DNA from: Lachnospiraceae bacterium | GTDB taxonomy: Bacteria; Bacillota; Clostridia; Lachnospirales; Lachnospiraceae | Direction of reading: 5' to 3' | DNA: 64,000 bases | NCBI GenBank assembly: GCA_910575445.1 | Contig: CAJTFW010000002.1 | Location: forward strand, 372,001-436,000 | Shown: positions 43,473 through 52,656 of the stretch, one piece after another | Numbering within the stretch: position 1 is the first letter of the stretch | Layout: every line of letters begins with the position of its first letter | The notes under the pieces: generated by a model | Told to the model about the DNA's origin: nothing | The model's database searches: none | Seen by the model: the letters and a program-made list of their open reading frames with translations, nothing else | Position numbers and translations under genes: made by a program

Positions 43473-44411
43473 TTAGAGAACTTCTTTTAAGTAGCGCGAG
43501 AGCGCATCCTGCCAGGTAGGCAGAGGGGTGAAGCCGTTCTCTGTAAGTTTTGATTTATCTAAGCGAGAATTAAAAGGACGTTTTGCTTTGGAAGCACCAT
43601 ATTCAGCAGTAGTGACAGGAACGACTGTGATATGGTCTGTGCCATATTCCAAGTGGCCCAGAGCAGTTGCCTGGCGGAAAATCTCAGTGGTAAAATCATA
43701 CCAGCTGATATAACCGCCTTCGTTGGTGGCATGGTAGTATCCATAATGCTCCGTCTCTAACATATCCACTAAAAGGCGAGCTAGGTCAAAGGTGTAGGTT
43801 GGAGTGCCAATCTGGTCATTGACAACCGTGAGACGGTCGTGCGTTTTTCCAAGATTTAGCATCGTCTTGATAAAGTTTTTCCCATTGACACCAAATACCC
43901 ATGCAATACGAACAATAAAATATTTTTCTAAGTTGTTAGAGACTGCAAGCTCTCCCTCTAATTTTGTCTGTCCATAGACATTTAATGGCTTATAGTCTTT
44001 ACAATCCGGTTTCCAGGGTTCTTCACCCAGTCCGTCAAAGACATAATCGGTAGAGAGATATATCATCTTACAGTCAAGCTTTTTACAGACAAGCGCAATG
44101 TTTTCTGTCCCAACAGCATTGACCAGACGAACTTTTTCGACCTTATCATCATCCTCTGCCATATCAACCGCTGTCCAGGCAGCACAATGAACCACGACAT
44201 CTGGCTTTGCCTCCATCAACACGGTTTCTACAGATTGTCTGTCTGTAATATCCATAGAGACATAAGGCATCTCTGTCACTGCGCTTTTGTCCTGAATTCC
44301 ACTGTATATAGGAGCAATATCCGAGCCAATTCCCTGATATCCCCTTTTATTTAACTCATTCATCACATCATGGCCAAGCTGTCCGCCAACGCCTGTAACA
44401 AATATCTTCAT
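43473..44411 (-). CDS. rfbD: dTDP-4-dehydrorhamnose reductase
   Basis: 312 residues. Makes dTDP-L-rhamnose from the 4-keto intermediate using NADPH. Rossmann motif VTGVGGQLGHDVM, STDYVFDG, the YGQTKLEGE catalytic YxxxK, and RIAWVFGVNGKNF are all in place. It follows rfbB by 30 bases on the same strand and is the last enzyme of the pathway. rfbA and rfbC are not in the window. Confidence 0.96.
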   Translation of the reverse strand: MKIFVTGVGGQLGHDVMNELNKRGYQGIGSDIAPIYSGIQDKSAVTEMPYVSMDITDRQSVETVLMEAKPDVVVHCAAWTAVDMAEDDDKVEKVRLVNAVGTENIALVCKKLDCKMIYLSTDYVFDGLGEEPWKPDCKDYKPLNVYGQTKLEGELAVSNNLEKYFIVRIAWVFGVNGKNFIKTMLNLGKTHDRLTVVNDQIGTPTYTFDLARLLVDMLETEHYGYYHATNEGGYISWYDFTTEIFRQATALGHLEYGTDHITVVPVTTAEYGASKAKRPFNSRLDKSKLTENGFTPLPTWQDALSRYLKEVL

Positions 44412-44441
44412 CTTGCACTTCCTTTCTTATCTAATTATTAT

Positions 44442-45470
44442 TTATCTGTTTCCATACATTCTCTCATAATATCCCTGGTATTCCCCTGAAATAATCGTCT
44501 CCCACCATTCTTTATGCTCTAAATACCACTGAATGGTCTTCTGAATCCCATCTGCAAACTTTGTCTCAGGCAGCCATCCAAGCTCTGTGTGAATCTTGGT
44601 AGGGTCAATCGCATAGCGCATATCATGCCCTTTTCGGTCAGTTACATACGTAATCAGACTCTCTGGCTTTCCAAGTGCCTTGCAGATAATCTTGACAATA
44701 TCAATATTTTTCATCTCATTGTGACCACCAATATTGTAGACTTCTCCCACGCGTCCCTTGTGAATCACCAAATCAATCGCTTTACAGTGGTCTTCTACAT
44801 AGAGCCAGTCACGGACGTTCTCTCCTGCTCCATAGACTGGCAGCGGTTTGTCATTTAGCGCATTGGCAATCATCAGCGGAATCAATTTTTCCGGGAAATG
44901 ATAAGGGCCATAGTTATTTGAGCAGCGGCTAATCGATACCGGAAGCCCATAAGTCCGGTGATAAGCTAACACCAAAAGGTCTGCGGCCGCTTTACTGGAA
45001 GAATACGGGCTTGACGTATGAATAGGCGTCTCCTCTGTAAAGAATAAATCCGGGCGGTCTAATGGAAGGTCTCCATAGACTTCATCCGTTGATACCTGAT
45101 GATATCTGGTAATTCCATATTTACGACATGCGTCCATCAATACTGAAGTACCAATAATATTGGTATCCAAAAATACCTGTGGATTCTCAATCGAGCGGTC
45201 CACATGGCTCTCCGCTGCAAAATTTACCACAATATCTGGGTGTTCTTCTTCAAAGAGACGATAAACTGCCTCACGGTCTGTAATACTTTCTTTTACAAAA
45301 CGAAAATTGGGGTTGTCCATAACTGGCTGTAAAGTAGACAGGTTTCCTGCATAAGTCAGACAGTCTAGACAGATGATGCGATAATCCGGGTATTTATCTA
45401 GCATATGAAAGATAAAATTACTTCCGATAAACCCGGCGCCCCCAGTGACAATCACAGTCGTTTGTTTCAT
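44442..45470 (-). CDS. rfbB: dTDP-glucose 4,6-dehydratase
   Basis: 342 residues. Converts dTDP-glucose to the 4-keto-6-deoxy sugar using bound NAD. Motifs: VTGGAGFIGSNF, HVDRSI, QVSTDEVYGDL, YSSSKAAADLL (YxxxK), and SNNYGPYHFPEKLIPLMI. First gene of the rhamnose operon; its promoter region has a MerR-type layout at 45524-45554. Confidence 0.97.
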   Translation of the reverse strand: MKQTTVIVTGGAGFIGSNFIFHMLDKYPDYRIICLDCLTYAGNLSTLQPVMDNPNFRFVKESITDREAVYRLFEEEHPDIVVNFAAESHVDRSIENPQVFLDTNIIGTSVLMDACRKYGITRYHQVSTDEVYGDLPLDRPDLFFTEETPIHTSSPYSSSKAAADLLVLAYHRTYGLPVSISRCSNNYGPYHFPEKLIPLMIANALNDKPLPVYGAGENVRDWLYVEDHCKAIDLVIHKGRVGEVYNIGGHNEMKNIDIVKIICKALGKPESLITYVTDRKGHDMRYAIDPTKIHTELGWLPETKFADGIQKTIQWYLEHKEWWETIISGEYQGYYERMYGNR

Positions 45471-45523
45471 AATTATGTTCCTCTCGTAATCTAAAAATTT
45501 CTGTTCTTATGGTTTCTGTACCT

Positions 45524-45554
45524 AGTATAAAAGATGACGTTACGTCACCTTCAA
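45524..45554 (-). promoter_or_regulatory. MerR-type promoter for the rhamnose operon
   Basis: Minus strand TTGAAG, a 19-base spacer, TATACT. The spacer contains the dyad GGTGACGT-A-ACGTCATC. A spacer of 19 bases with a central dyad is the hallmark of MerR-controlled promoters. Lies between a MerR gene and rfbB. Confidence 0.72.
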
Positions 45555-45579
45555 GGGGTTTTTGAAAAAATTTTAGATT

Positions 45580-46761
45580 TTAACGCTTACAGCAAAAAAT
45601 CCCCGCATGTTTGGTGATAAAAAAGCCCGGTTTGATTTTTTTTTCTGTAAAAGCACGAAACTCCTTATAGCGGTCTAATAGAATCTGATTCTGATTGCCA
45701 TGACACGACAGAATATATTCCATCAGAGGTTCCGCGCGGTCAAGTAAGATAGCGTCTTCATATAGAGCACAAGTAACAGTAGAAAAATAAGGCTCCAATA
45801 TCGAACATCCGTTCTCTAGTCCGAATTGCTCATAAAGCTTTTCCGCGGACAGTACAATCCGATTGTCAAATTGCTGAACGAAGTCGCTGATTTCTCTCAT
45901 ATGGTCTTTTCCATAGGAGCTGCAAAGAAAGCGTCCACCTGGTTTTAGGACACGGCGAACTTCTGTGCATACTTGTGCAAGGTCTTTACAATAGAACAGT
46001 ACATGATTGGCGATAACAAGGTCAAAGACTGCTTCTTCAAAAGGAATCTTGGCACAGTCAAAAGTCTGAAAAGAAAAACGGGTATCTTCCTGACCGATAT
46101 TTCTTCTGGCGTCTCTTAACATTCCTTCAGAGATATCGGAGAGCACAAGGGTTATCTGCTTAGGGAGTTTTTCTATATTTTCTGTCCAGAGCGCACCGTC
46201 TCCGCATCCAAGCTCTAGGATATGTTGCCCATCTGCAATCTGACATTTTTCATATATCCAGGGGAACCATCCCTGACGATTAGTGGAATAGTCCCGGTGC
46301 AGACGGATACGTGCAGAGAGATTGGTGGCATTTTGATATTGCAGCTTTAGACTTTTTTCCATGCCGGTTAGATGAATCAACTCTAGCATATGGCTCCAGT
46401 CTATCTGCCGCGCTTCGTCAATAGCATGAACGGTATCTTCGATGGCACTTTCTACTAACTGCATCTGTTCAATACGGTCCTGCACCAGCTTTTTCTGCAA
46501 GGTCAGAGAATTTCTTAAAAAATGATAGTCGGTGTCTTCAATTGTCATCTCTTTGATATCATCCAGTGAAAAGCCCAGATATTTTAAAAGTAAAATCTGC
46601 TGAAGTCTTGCCAAATCCGAATCCGTATAAAAACGAGCACCCGAAGGGTTTACATAAGATGGCTTTAAGATATTTTGTTTGTCATAGAAACGAATGGTTC
46701 GAACTGATACACCGGCAAGTCGCGCAAACTGTCCAGAGGAATAGTAGCCAGGAAGCCTCAT
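45580..46761 (-). CDS. MerR regulator fused to a SAM-dependent methyltransferase
   Basis: 393 residues. N-terminal MerR winged helix (YSSGQFARLAGVSVRTIRFY, then LKPSYVNPSGARFYTDSDLA), a dimerisation coiled coil around residues 75-120, then a class I methyltransferase domain (HILELGCGDGALW, LSDISEGMLRDAR, FDLVIANHVLFYC). MerR proteins twist 19-bp-spaced promoters; here it may bind a small molecule or a methylated product. The start at 46761 is preferred because the protein then begins at the helix-turn-helix. Its likely target lies just downstream at 45524. Confidence 0.88.
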   Translation of the reverse strand: MRLPGYYSSGQFARLAGVSVRTIRFYDKQNILKPSYVNPSGARFYTDSDLARLQQILLLKYLGFSLDDIKEMTIEDTDYHFLRNSLTLQKKLVQDRIEQMQLVESAIEDTVHAIDEARQIDWSHMLELIHLTGMEKSLKLQYQNATNLSARIRLHRDYSTNRQGWFPWIYEKCQIADGQHILELGCGDGALWTENIEKLPKQITLVLSDISEGMLRDARRNIGQEDTRFSFQTFDCAKIPFEEAVFDLVIANHVLFYCKDLAQVCTEVRRVLKPGGRFLCSSYGKDHMREISDFVQQFDNRIVLSAEKLYEQFGLENGCSILEPYFSTVTCALYEDAILLDRAEPLMEYILSCHGNQNQILLDRYKEFRAFTEKKIKPGFFITKHAGIFCCKR

Positions 46762-46807
46762 ATATATAACCTTTCTAAGATAGAGTGTTGCCAAAATCTA
46801 ATAAAAG

Positions 46808-47668
46808 CTACCACATTTTGCGAAATTCTCCAGGAGAGATACCTTCTACTTTTTTAAAGATACGGGAGAAATAGTTGGCGTCCTCAATGCCACATTCTGC
46901 GCTGATGTTTTCGATGGTCTTATCACTAAAACGAAGAAGCTGTTTGGCGTGTGTGATGCGAGTCTGCAATAGATAGTTGTGAATCGAGATTCCAAATTGT
47001 TCTTTAAAGATACGGGTCAGATAAAATTTATTGATATAAAAAGCTTCCGCAAGATTATCCAGATAAATCTTTTCGGTATAATGTCTGTCTAAATATTCTT
47101 TGACATTTTGCAGATTCTGTTTTTTGACTCCTATACAGGAAGAGTGCTCTGGGTGCCAGCTTTCTTCCATCAGAAGGGTGAGAAGAGAAGTTAATTTTTC
47201 AAAGATGCGCATATCCCGCACATAATCCTCGGCAGATGCAATCCTGTACAGTTCTTGCAAAATCTGGTCATAGGGTTTGGCATCTTTGGGATGAAAACAG
47301 GGCTGTCCGCCACGCTCTATATACTTTTCATAGATGCTGCCCATATTGGGACCATAGAAATGCACCCATTTTAACTGCCAGAGGTCATCAGAAGTTCGAT
47401 GAGAATACAACTTATGGCAGTCTAAAAAAACACAGTCTCCTGCACAAAGCGCATGAGATTTTCCCTGATATTCCAAAGTTCCATATCCAGAGAGCACCAG
47501 AAAAAACAGATAGGAAGACAGATTCTCGCGCCGACTGGTGTGAGGCTTTTGCGCTTGCAAAGAGCCAATTTCTTGCAGATGCAGAAGACTTGTCTTGGCA
47601 AAAGTGGATGGAGTATATAAGATACGGCTGGTTGTTACGAGATTGCCGTGGAAAAGAGAAGTATCCAT
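46808..47668 (-). CDS. AraC-family transcriptional regulator
   Basis: 286 residues: an N-terminal cupin sensor (SYLFFLVLSGYGTLEYQGKS, LCAGDCVFLDCHKLYS) and the C-terminal double helix-turn-helix (IYLDNLAEAFYINKFYLTRI, IENISAECGIEDANYFSRIF, GISPGEFRKMW). It probably senses a sugar. Divergent from the fucose-nucleotide operon, which starts 192 bases away, so it is a candidate regulator of that operon. Confidence 0.9.
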   Translation of the reverse strand: MDTSLFHGNLVTTSRILYTPSTFAKTSLLHLQEIGSLQAQKPHTSRRENLSSYLFFLVLSGYGTLEYQGKSHALCAGDCVFLDCHKLYSHRTSDDLWQLKWVHFYGPNMGSIYEKYIERGGQPCFHPKDAKPYDQILQELYRIASAEDYVRDMRIFEKLTSLLTLLMEESWHPEHSSCIGVKKQNLQNVKEYLDRHYTEKIYLDNLAEAFYINKFYLTRIFKEQFGISIHNYLLQTRITHAKQLLRFSDKTIENISAECGIEDANYFSRIFKKVEGISPGEFRKMW

Positions 47669-47860
47669 AAGTTATTGTCTCCTTATAGATGTTATTATAT
47701 CAGAGGGAAAGAAGCATGACAAGAAAAAGTCAATATTTTGCTATTCTCTATCAAGATACTCTATTACGATTCCCTGATTTATTTATTAAAATAACAAGAA
47801 CTGATTACACTAATGGTATAGATACAAACGATTACAAAGTAAGATTTAAGGAGAATAACT

Positions 47861-48913
47861 ATGGCAAAAAAAGCATTGATTACTGGAATCACAGGGCAGG
47901 ATGGCTCGTACTTGGCAGAATTTTTATTGGAAAAAGGATATGAGGTGCATGGAATCACCAGAAGAGCATCACTTGCCAATACATCAAGGATTGACCATCT
48001 ACTAGCAACTCAGAGTATCCGTCTGCATGACGGCGACTTGTCTGATTCTTCTTCTCTAATAAGAATTATTGGTCTGGTGCAGCCGGATGAAATCTACAAT
48101 TTGGCAGCACAGTCGCATGTGCAGGTATCTTTTGATGTGCCGGAATATTCCGGTGAAGTAGATGCGATTGGTGTCCTTCGGATTCTAGAAGCTGTACGAA
48201 TCTTAAATCTGACAAAGAAGACGAAGATTTATCAGGCATCCACCTCAGAATTGTATGGAAAAGTAGAAGAAGTGCCACAGAATGAAAAAACTCCGTTTCA
48301 TCCATATAGTCCTTACGCGGTAGCAAAACAGTATGGCTTTTGGATTACCAAGGAATATCGAGAAGCATATGGGATGTTTGCAGTCAATGGTATCTTATTT
48401 AACCATGAATCCGAGCGTCGCGGTGAGAACTTTGTAACCAGAAAGATTACATTAGCAGCAGGCAGGATTGCAGAAGGACTACAAGACCACTTAGAGCTTG
48501 GAAATATGGATTCTCTGCGCGACTGGGGATATGCCAAAGACTATGTAGAGTGTATGTGGATGATATTACAACATGATACGCCAGAAGACTTTGTGATTGC
48601 GACAGGAGAACAGCATACCGTACGGGATTTTACAGAGAAAGCATTTCGCGCAAATGGCATCGAGCTTCGATGGGAAGGAACTGGACTGGAAGAAAAAGGA
48701 TATGATATAGCCACGGGAAAGATGCTGGTATGTGTCAACAAAGAGTGGTTTCGTCCAACCGATGTGGACAACCTCTGGGGAGACCCAACAAAAGCCAAGA
48801 CCGTTCTTGGCTGGAATCCACAGAAGACCAGCTATGAAGAACTGGTACGGATTATGGCAGAACATGACAGAGCACTGGCCAAGCAGGAAGCTTCGCTAAA
48901 GGCAATCAGATAA
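47861..48913 (+). CDS. gmd: GDP-mannose 4,6-dehydratase
   Basis: 350 residues. First step to GDP-L-fucose. Rossmann [33 protein letters not shown] (YxxxK), [17 protein letters not shown], all conserved. AAGGAG 11 bases before the ATG. Operon order gmd-fcl-manC-manA makes GDP-fucose from mannose-6-phosphate for surface glycans; phosphomannomutase is not in the window. Confidence 0.97.
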   Translation: MAKKALITGITGQDGSYLAEFLLEKGYEVHGITRRASLANTSRIDHLLATQSIRLHDGDLSDSSSLIRIIGLVQPDEIYNLAAQSHVQVSFDVPEYSGEVDAIGVLRILEAVRILNLTKKTKIYQASTSELYGKVEEVPQNEKTPFHPYSPYAVAKQYGFWITKEYREAYGMFAVNGILFNHESERRGENFVTRKITLAAGRIAEGLQDHLELGNMDSLRDWGYAKDYVECMWMILQHDTPEDFVIATGEQHTVRDFTEKAFRANGIELRWEGTGLEEKGYDIATGKMLVCVNKEWFRPTDVDNLWGDPTKAKTVLGWNPQKTSYEELVRIMAEHDRALAKQEASLKAIR

Positions 48914-48927
48914 GGAGGACGGGCAAT

Positions 48928-49872
48928 ATGATGGAAAAGGATGCAAAAATCTATATAGCAGGGCACCGGGGAATGGTTGGCTCTGCGATTGTGCGAGAAT
49001 TAGAGCGTCAAGGCTATACCAATCTGATTACTCGTACCCATAAAGAGTTAAATCTGTGCCGTCAGGACGAAGTAGAGGCATTTTTTGCCAAGGAAAAGCC
49101 AGACTATGTATTTTTAGCAGCGGCAAAAGTGGGCGGAATTATCGCAAATCAGGATGCATTAGCAGACTTTATGTATGACAATATGATTCTTGAGATGAAC
49201 GTTATCCATTCTGCCTGGCAAAATGGATGCAAAAAGCTGGAGTTTCTTGGGTCTTCCTGCATCTATCCGCGGATGGCACCACAGCCAATGAAAGAGAGCT
49301 GTCTTCTGACTTCGGAGCTTGAGAAGACAAACGAAGCCTATGCACTTGCTAAGATTTCCGGGTTGAAATATTGTGAATTTCTTAACAGACAGTATGGTAC
49401 AGACTATATTTCCGTGATGCCAACCAATCTATATGGTCCAAATGACAACTACCATCCAACACACAGCCATGTGCTGCCGGCCTTGATTCGCAGATTTCAT
49501 GAGGCAAAGGAACAAAATCTTCCTTATGTCACTTGTTGGGGAGATGGAAGTCCGTTGCGGGAATTCCTCTATGTAGATGATTTGGCAAATCTGTGTGTAT
49601 TTTTAATGAATCATTACAGTGGTAATGAGACGGTCAATGCCGGAACGGGCAAAGAACTGACGATTAAAGAGCTGACAGAGCTTGTGGCGGATGTAATTGG
49701 CTATCAGGGAGAGATTCGTTGGGATACCAGTAAACCTAACGGAACGCCAAGAAAGCTACTGGATGTATCAAAGAGTGCAGCGCTTGGCTGGACTTATCAG
49801 ACAGAGCTTCGGGATGGCATTCGACTATCCTATGAAGATTTTTTAAATAACCCCATGCGGGCAGAGAGGTAA
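48928..49872 (+). CDS. fcl: GDP-L-fucose synthase
   Basis: 314 residues. Epimerase-reductase using NADPH. IAGHRGMVGSAIVREL, SSCIYPRMAPQPM, YALAKISGLKYCE (catalytic YxxxK), MPTNLYGPNDNYHP are the family landmarks. The start is ATG at 48928 or 48931, after AAGGAGG. It follows gmd by 14 bases. Confidence 0.97.
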   Translation: MMEKDAKIYIAGHRGMVGSAIVRELERQGYTNLITRTHKELNLCRQDEVEAFFAKEKPDYVFLAAAKVGGIIANQDALADFMYDNMILEMNVIHSAWQNGCKKLEFLGSSCIYPRMAPQPMKESCLLTSELEKTNEAYALAKISGLKYCEFLNRQYGTDYISVMPTNLYGPNDNYHPTHSHVLPALIRRFHEAKEQNLPYVTCWGDGSPLREFLYVDDLANLCVFLMNHYSGNETVNAGTGKELTIKELTELVADVIGYQGEIRWDTSKPNGTPRKLLDVSKSAALGWTYQTELRDGIRLSYEDFLNNPMRAER

Positions 49873-49875
49873 GTT

Positions 49876-51192
49876 ATGAATATTGTACTTTTATCGGGAG
49901 GCTCAGGCAAGCGGCTCTGGCCTCTCTCCAATGATATCCGCTCCAAGCAGTTTATTAAGATTTTTAAGACTGAGGAAGGCAGCTATGAGTCGATGGTGCA
50001 GAGGGTCTATCGTCAAATCCGCAAAGTGGATGCAGATGCAACGGTGACGATTGCAACGTCAAAAACACAGGTGTCAGCGATTCATAATCAGTTAGGTGAG
50101 CAGGTTGGGATTTCTATAGAGCCTTGCAGAAGAGATACCTTTCCGGCGATTGCGCTTGCAACAGCTTATCTGCACGATATACAGGGCGTGTCATTAGAAG
50201 AATCCGTTGTAGTCTGTCCGGTGGACCCTTATGTAAATGATGATTATTTTGCAGCACTAAAAGAATTGGGAAGACTATCCAAAGAAGGCGATGCCAATCT
50301 GGTACTTATGGGGATTGAGCCAACATATCCCAGTGAGAAATATGGTTATATTATCCCGGAAAATGATAAAAAGGTAAGCCGTGTAGCTACTTTTAAAGAA
50401 AAACCAGATACAAAGACCGCAGAAGAATATATTAAAAAAGGTGCACTCTGGAACGGCGGTGTCTTTGCCTACAAATTAAAATATGTACTGGAAAAGGCAC
50501 ATGAGCTTCTTGACTTTACCGATTACCAGGATTTATTTGGAAAATATGACACACTGACAAAGATTAGCTTTGACTATGCAGTGGTGGAAAAAGAAGACAA
50601 GATAGAAGTGATGCGTTTTGCCGGAGAGTGGAAGGACCTTGGCACCTGGAATACTTTAACCGAGGCAATGGAAGAGAATGTCATCGGAGAGGCTATGATA
50701 AATGACCAGTGTGAAAATGTGCATATTATCAATGAGTTAGATGTGCCGGTACTCTGTATGGGCTTAAAAGATGTCGTAGTCTCTGCAAGTCCAGAGGGAA
50801 TCTTAGTCTCTGATAAAGAACAGTCGAGTTATATCAAACCCTATGTGGATAAAATCGACCAGCAGGTGATGTTTGCAGAGAAATCCTGGGGGAGCTTTCG
50901 GGTGTTAGATATTGAAGATGAAAGTATGACTATTAAAGTAACATTAAACGCCGGACATCAGATGAATTATCACAGTCATGAGAGGCGGGATGAGGTCTGG
51001 AATGTGATTTCTGGAAATGGGCGCAGTATTGTAGATGGCATGGAACAGCCAGTAAAGGCAGGGGATGTGGTGACAATGCAGGCAGGTTGCCGTCATACGC
51101 TGATTGCAGATACAGAGTTAAAGGTCATTGAAGTACAGCTTGGCAAGGAGATTAGCGTTCATGACAAGAAAAAATACAAGCTCGAAGACTGA
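49876..51192 (+). CDS. manC: Mannose-1-phosphate guanylyltransferase with cupin domain
   Basis: 438 residues. N-terminal nucleotidyltransferase (LLSGGSGKRLWPLSNDIRSK, FKEKPD, WNGGVFAYK) and C-terminal cupin region (MNYHSHERRDEVWNVISGNG). Makes GDP-mannose, the substrate of gmd. It begins 3 bases after fcl and its end overlaps manA by 32 bases. Confidence 0.93.
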   Translation: MNIVLLSGGSGKRLWPLSNDIRSKQFIKIFKTEEGSYESMVQRVYRQIRKVDADATVTIATSKTQVSAIHNQLGEQVGISIEPCRRDTFPAIALATAYLHDIQGVSLEESVVVCPVDPYVNDDYFAALKELGRLSKEGDANLVLMGIEPTYPSEKYGYIIPENDKKVSRVATFKEKPDTKTAEEYIKKGALWNGGVFAYKLKYVLEKAHELLDFTDYQDLFGKYDTLTKISFDYAVVEKEDKIEVMRFAGEWKDLGTWNTLTEAMEENVIGEAMINDQCENVHIINELDVPVLCMGLKDVVVSASPEGILVSDKEQSSYIKPYVDKIDQQVMFAEKSWGSFRVLDIEDESMTIKVTLNAGHQMNYHSHERRDEVWNVISGNGRSIVDGMEQPVKAGDVVTMQAGCRHTLIADTELKVIEVQLGKEISVHDKKKYKLED

Positions 51193-52177
51193 TGGCGCAT
51201 TTCGTCCATTTCTCCTAAAGCCGGCAGGCAAGGACTATCTCTGGGGTGGACACCGGCTAAAGGATGATTTTTCCAAAGAGATAGATATGGAGCCATTAGC
51301 GGAGACCTGGGAGTGTTCTACGCACCCGGATGGGCCAAGTATAGTGGCAAGTGGAGCACACAAAGGGATGCTTTTGACAGAAGTATTAAAAGAGCATCCC
51401 GAATATATGGGAACACATCCAAAGACCGATGGCGGATTGCCAATTTTGATTAAATTTATTGATGCAAAGCAGGATTTATCGGTACAGGTGCATCCCGATG
51501 ATGAATATGCGAGAAAATACGAGCATGGTTCTCTGGGAAAGACCGAGATGTGGTATGTGTTAGATGCTACAAAAAATGCCAGGCTGGTGTATGGCTTTTA
51601 TCACGATATTAGTAAGGAGAAATTAAAGAAAAGCTTAGAGGAAGGGACCGTTGAGCGATATCTTCAGAAGGTAAAGGTCAAAAAGGATGATTTATTCTAT
51701 ATAGAAGCAGGTACAGTACATGCGATTGGGGCAGGGATTTTGATTGCAGAGATTCAGGAGTGTTCTAATATCACCTACCGTATGTATGATTATAACCGTA
51801 TGGATAAGGATGGAAAGCCACGAACGCTGCATATAGAACGAGCGCTGGAGGTGGCGAACCGTATAGGAACTCAGACGCCTAGACAGCCTATGCGGGTGCT
51901 TCGCTACCAGAAAGGGTGTGCATCGGAGCTTCTGTGCAGGTGTAAATATTTTCAGGTGGAGAGACAGTTGATTAATACGGAAAAATGTCGCGAGATGGCA
52001 GATTTTCAGACCGATGGAAATTCATTTCAGGTGCTTCTGTGCGTGGACGGGTGTGGAACGCTGTTTGGAGAAGGAGAGATGATTCACTTTTTTAAAGGGG
52101 ATTGTATTTTTGTGCCAGCAGACTCGATGCCGCTAAAACTGCATGGAAGGGCGCAGATGTTGAAGGTGCGATGCTAA
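51161..52177 (+). CDS. manA: Mannose-6-phosphate isomerase, type I
   Basis: 338 residues. Interconverts fructose-6- and mannose-6-phosphate with zinc. QVHPDDEYA, GKTEMWYVLDA, IEAGTVHAIGAGILIAEIQE contain the metal ligands. The start at 51161 follows AAGGAG by 10 bases and lies inside manC. It closes the GDP-sugar operon. Confidence 0.93.
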   Translation: MTRKNTSSKTDGAFRPFLLKPAGKDYLWGGHRLKDDFSKEIDMEPLAETWECSTHPDGPSIVASGAHKGMLLTEVLKEHPEYMGTHPKTDGGLPILIKFIDAKQDLSVQVHPDDEYARKYEHGSLGKTEMWYVLDATKNARLVYGFYHDISKEKLKKSLEEGTVERYLQKVKVKKDDLFYIEAGTVHAIGAGILIAEIQECSNITYRMYDYNRMDKDGKPRTLHIERALEVANRIGTQTPRQPMRVLRYQKGCASELLCRCKYFQVERQLINTEKCREMADFQTDGNSFQVLLCVDGCGTLFGEGEMIHFFKGDCIFVPADSMPLKLHGRAQMLKVRC

Positions 52178-52219
52178 TAACTATGCCATTATAATGATGC
52201 GATTTCATAACGAATTGTA

Positions 52220-52248
52220 TTGAAAATAATACAAAAATATGGTAGAAT
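52220..52248 (+). promoter_or_regulatory. Promoter of the small toxin gene
   Basis: TTGAAA, 17-base spacer, TAGAAT preceded by TATGG (extended -10). About 90 bases of structured leader follow before the toxin ATG. Confidence 0.75.
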
Positions 52249-52339
52249 CCAAGCTACAGAAAGTACCCATGACAGGGGCGGTAGCCTCCCAAGCTTAATG
52301 ACCGGTTCGCCGGAATACATAGGAAGGGAGGTGCGCAAT

Positions 52340-52459
52340 ATGACAGCTGCAGATATTATTTTAATATTTATAGGGATTATCAGTCTATTGATTTCCTTTG
52401 GTAGTTTGCTTGTTGCGTTTCTGACCTTTCTCGATAAGAGAAACAGTAAGAAGAAATAA
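52340..52459 (+). CDS. Putative holin-like toxin (type I)
   Basis: 39 residues: MTAADIILIFIGIISLLISF followed by GSLLVAFLTFLDKRNSKKK. One membrane helix and a basic tail, the form of TxpA/Hol_Tox-type toxins of Firmicutes that insert in the membrane. GGGAGG lies 9 bases upstream and decides the start. An antisense transcript from 52593 to about 52458 overlaps its 3' end. Confidence 0.78.
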   Translation: MTAADIILIFIGIISLLISFGSLLVAFLTFLDKRNSKKK

Positions 52460-52593
52460 AAAAAATGCCTAACCTGTCGCCACACAGGTTAGGCGGTGCC
52501 CGAAAGGGCATTAACGCAAGCTTGTGAGGTATCCACCCTGGAGTGGAGAACCCTGTAAGGAAGGCATCTGTTCGCGCAGATGTCTTTCTTTAT
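52458..52593 (-). ncRNA. Antisense RNA, likely antitoxin of the holin-like toxin
   Basis: Promoter on the minus strand TTGAAA (52623-52628), 17 bases, TATTCT (52600-52605). Transcript of about 136 bases ends at an 11-bp perfect stem (52467-52477 with 52484-52494) followed by a run of eight T opposite the A-run after the toxin stop. Convergent overlap with the toxin mRNA mirrors txpA/RatA. Confidence 0.65.
52564..52590 (+). terminator. Terminator of the toxin mRNA
   Basis: GCATCTG pairs with CAGATGT, then TCTTTCTTT. Confidence 0.65.
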
Positions 52594-52656
52594 GTGAAAA
52601 GAATAACACATATCGCTTTAAATTTCAAGAGAATTTTCTTTTAGTATTTAGAAAAA

